Assembly (NCBI RefSeq): GCF_013167955.1
Contig: NZ_BLWF01000004.1
Location: 124,001-188,000 of the forward strand
DNA: 64,000 nucleotides
Origin: Thermanaeromonas sp. C210
Lineage (GTDB): Bacteria > Bacillota > DSM-521 > Neomoorellales > Neomoorellaceae
Direction of reading: 5' to 3'
In this document: positions 63,737-64,000 of the stretch, one piece after another
How the letters are laid out: every line of letters starts with the position of its first letter
How positions within the stretch are numbered: the stretch's first letter is position 1
Notes under the pieces: model-generated
What the model saw: the letters and a program-made list of their open reading frames with translations, nothing else
Database searches by the model: none
What the model was told of the DNA's origin: nothing
Program-made: the position numbers and the translations under genes

Positions 63737-64000
63737 CTAATCCCGTGCAGGCGGCGTACCGTAAACCAGGTCGGCCCCCAGAAACTTGCGGCCCGCAAGC
63801 TTGCACGCTTCCAGCACGGAATAACTACCGGCTGCCGGGTCCAGCACCACATCCCCCGGGTTGGTCACCGCCTCTATCAGGCGCTTCTGTAAGCCTACCG
63901 GCTTGCAGTGGGGATGCGCGCCGACCACCCTTTCTTCCCACACGTCGGGAATATCATGAACCGCCCAAATACCTTTAGCCCGAATAGGCCTCTTCTGAAT
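63737..64000 (-). CDS. DNA methyltransferase (N6/N4-type), C-terminal part; 5' end outside window
   Basis: The last 87 codons of a site-specific DNA methyltransferase. KPVGLQKRLIEAVTNPGDVV and LDPAAGSYSVLEACKLAGRKFLGADL form the SAM-binding FxGxG-type motif (DPAAGSYS in place of the usual DPFAGSGT). The C-terminus VYGTPPARD is short. The frame is open to the right edge. The catalytic DPPY/SPPY motif would be upstream, outside the window. Whether a restriction gene accompanies it cannot be seen. Confidence 0.85.
   Translation of the reverse strand: MQKRPIRAKGIWAVHDIPDVWEERVVGAHPHCKPVGLQKRLIEAVTNPGDVVLDPAAGSYSVLEACKLAGRKFLGADLVYGTPPARD

Overview
The window reads as a moderately GC-rich, Gram-positive (Firmicutes) chromosome, most like the thermophilic acetogen/sulfate-reducer group (Moorella, Thermanaeromonas or Desulfotomaculum relatives). 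The evidence is a PolC-type polymerase, a codV-clpQ-clpY-codY style block, the MurT/GatD pair, the non-mevalonate isoprenoid genes mixed with proS and polC, strong GGAGG ribosome sites with frequent GTG/TTG starts, and arsenic and [NiFe] hydrogenase genes. The genus is an inference from gene order.

Region 1 (1-28.5 kb) is conserved core, almost all on the minus strand. Read in transcription order from the right it is: comM; murJ-murT-gatD (lipid II flipping and amidation); a 44-residue membrane peptide; dprA-topA-trmFO-xerC-hslV-hslU-codY; rpsB-tsf; pyrH-frr; a small hypothetical and a ferredoxin; uppS-cdsA; an AI-2E family permease; dxr-rseP-ispG-proS; and polC, which runs off the left edge. 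The order matches the Bacillus smf-to-codY and rpsB-to-polC blocks. The polC product has no inserted 3'-5' exonuclease domain.

Region 2 (28.5-49 kb) is accessory, mosaic and decaying. It holds an acr3-arsR arsenite efflux operon, a DUF2703 protein behind a permease relic, a thioredoxin-like protein with a frameshifted permease, relics of a conjugative coupling ATPase, and a cytosolic [NiFe] hydrogenase (small and large subunits plus a cytochrome b5-like protein) divergent from its maturation genes. The maturation side is a protease, a HypA without its zinc domain, and a HypF stump cut beside an IS110-family element. It also contains an isochorismatase-like hydrolase, a DedA protein, an IS66-family element inside a DUF2225 relic, a marR-arsM pair, a DUF362 protein and a lipoprotein. 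Two repeat families run through it: broken copies of the comM 5' end (at 33.2 and 48.7 kb, same orientation as the intact gene) and a ~310 bp non-coding repeat (41.9 and 47.6 kb).

Region 3 (49-53.8 kb, plus strand) is a tightly coupled sugar operon: deacetylase-like protein, nucleotide-sugar epimerase, and WbpA-, WbpB- and WbpD-like enzymes for a diacetamido-uronic acid. It ends in a wbpE aminotransferase stump of about 30 codons.

Region 4 (53.8-58.4 kb, minus) is a cobalamin-riboswitch-controlled uptake operon (binding protein, permease, ATPase with an extra C-terminal domain, ATP-grasp-like AANH protein). A ~250 bp fold-back element lies between it and the next genes.

Region 5 (58.8-64 kb) holds an MFS transporter and a radical SAM protein. 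It then has a leader that looks like a molybdenum-cofactor riboswitch with antiterminator and terminator, in front of an SsuA/NMT1-type binding protein and a permease with no ATPase gene next to them. The C-terminal part of a DNA methyltransferase sits at the right edge. I saw no tRNA, rRNA or CRISPR array.
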